Source: Robiginitomaculum sp. (GTDB lineage: Bacteria; Pseudomonadota; Alphaproteobacteria; Caulobacterales; Maricaulaceae). Taken from it: DNA of 6,994 nucleotides. Below the pieces are notes generated by a model. The model did not search any database, had not been told where the DNA came from, and saw nothing but the letters and a program-made list of their open reading frames with translations. Every line of letters starts with the position of its first letter. Position 1 is the first letter of the stretch. The stretch is from contig NVVU01000022.1 in assembly GCA_002733485.1 (NCBI GenBank), positions 23,643-30,636 on the forward strand, read 5' to 3'. Of this stretch, positions 6,285 through 6,994 are shown one piece after another. Made by a program: the position numbers and the translations under genes.

Positions 6285-6994
6285 ATGGAAACCCAGGATA
6301 CCTTCAACGATCGACTGGAAAACATCGCGGACAAGGTCACGGTGGCGCTGGATGCACTGATCCCTCCCGTTGCTGGCCCGGAAGGCCAGTTGTTGTCCGC
6401 CATGCGCTATGCCGCCCTTGGCAATGGCAAGCGCATCCGCCCTTTCTTTGTGCTCGAATGCGGGCGCCTGTTTGACATTAATGAGCGCTCTCTGCTTCGG
6501 GTCGCCTCGGCGGTGGAGTGTATCCATGCCTATTCGCTGATCCATGATGATCTGCCGTGCATGGATGATGATGATCTGCGCCGAGGACGGCCCAGCGTGC
6601 ACAAAGCCTATGACGAAGGCATTGCCGTTCTTGCCGGGGACGCCCTGCAATCACTGGCCTTTGAAATCATTAGCGACGAGGCCACCCATACCGGCCCCAA
6701 GGTGCGCGCCGAACTGATCCAAAAACTGGCGGTGGCTTCTGGCGCGCGCGGCATGGCTGGTGGTCAGGCCATTGATGTTTCGGTCAAGAATAACACGCTG
6801 GAAATGCCCCTGATTGCGCGCATGCAACGGATGAAAACCGGCGCTCTGTTTCAGTTTTCCGCCGAGGCCGGGGCCATTATGGCGCAGGCCAGTTCAGACG
6901 CCTTTTCCGCGCTCAGTGGCTTTGCCCATGATTTAGGATTGGCCTATCAGATTGCCGACGACCTGCTGGATGTTGAAGGCAAGGCCAGCGAAAC
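6285..6994 (+). CDS. ispA: (2E,6E)-farnesyl diphosphate synthase IspA (3' partial)
   Basis: IspA is a cytosolic prenyltransferase that joins isopentenyl diphosphate to DMAPP and then GPP to give farnesyl diphosphate. This feeds undecaprenyl phosphate, quinone and other isoprenoid synthesis. The first 236 residues are present and the frame runs off the window, against about 290-300 expected. GNGKRIRP at residues 46-53 binds the allylic and IPP phosphates. The first Asp-rich motif is DDLPCMDDDD at 88-97, with the two-residue insertion of bacterial type II FPP synthases and Y83 five residues before it, as in E. coli IspA. KTGALF is at 184-189. The second Asp-rich motif is DDLLD at 226-230. The start at 6285 gives the usual short N-terminal helix. 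The ribosome site is weak (GGA at 6275-6277) and lies in the repeat element. xseB-ispA, often followed by dxs, is a familiar operon order; what follows here is outside the window. Confidence 0.95.
   Translation, partial: METQDTFNDRLENIADKVTVALDALIPPVAGPEGQLLSAMRYAALGNGKRIRPFFVLECGRLFDINERSLLRVASAVECIHAYSLIHDDLPCMDDDDLRRGRPSVHKAYDEGIAVLAGDALQSLAFEIISDEATHTGPKVRAELIQKLAVASGARGMAGGQAIDVSVKNNTLEMPLIARMQRMKTGALFQFSAEAGAIMAQASSDAFSALSGFAHDLGLAYQIADDLLDVEGKASE

Noticed and set aside
6123..6650. Minus-strand open frame (175 codons) covering the start of ispA and part of the element
   Set aside because: Most of it is antisense to the highly conserved ispA start, and the rest runs into the repeat. There is no domain, and chance is the simpler explanation.

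Overview
The window looks like ordinary core chromosome from an alphaproteobacterium. The gene order fits (glnD tail - murJ - trpS, then histone-deacetylase-like gene - xseB - ispA), the proteins have alphaproteobacterial character, and the DNA is moderately GC-rich. The order or genus cannot be fixed from the sequence alone. All eight coding genes lie on the + strand and are closely packed; the first and last are cut by the window edges.

Layout: (1) 1-629 is the C-terminal end of GlnD, the PII uridylyltransferase, with both ACT domains. It overlaps murJ by 4 bp (ATGA). (2) 626-2167 is murJ, the lipid II flippase. (3) 2221-3252 is trpS. (4) 3274-4161 is an HSDL2-like short-chain dehydrogenase/reductase. 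Its stop codon directly abuts (5) 4162-5088, a histone-deacetylase-superfamily zinc amidohydrolase. (6) 5132-5761 is a histidine phosphatase (RHG) protein. (7) 5775-6017 is xseB, the exonuclease VII small subunit. (8) 6285-6994 is the first 236 codons of ispA, a (2E,6E)-farnesyl diphosphate synthase.

The genes serve nitrogen signalling (GlnD), cell wall export (MurJ), translation (TrpS), DNA repair and processing (XseB) and isoprenoid synthesis (IspA). IspA supplies farnesyl diphosphate, the precursor of the undecaprenyl carrier that MurJ's substrate lipid II is built on. Three genes (SDR, HDAC-like, phosphatase) have a clear family but no assignable substrate.

The one non-routine part is the 267-bp gap between xseB and ispA. 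It is bounded by imperfect inverted repeats with an identical 11-bp core, starts and ends next to TA dinucleotides, is full of internal hairpins and has no convincing gene. It looks like a MITE-like, non-autonomous insertion with a TA target duplication. Removing it in silico with one TA copy leaves xseB ending in TAA, one base, then the ATG of ispA. That is a normal tight operon junction and supports the insertion model. I found no CRISPR array, tRNA, rRNA, phage or defence system.
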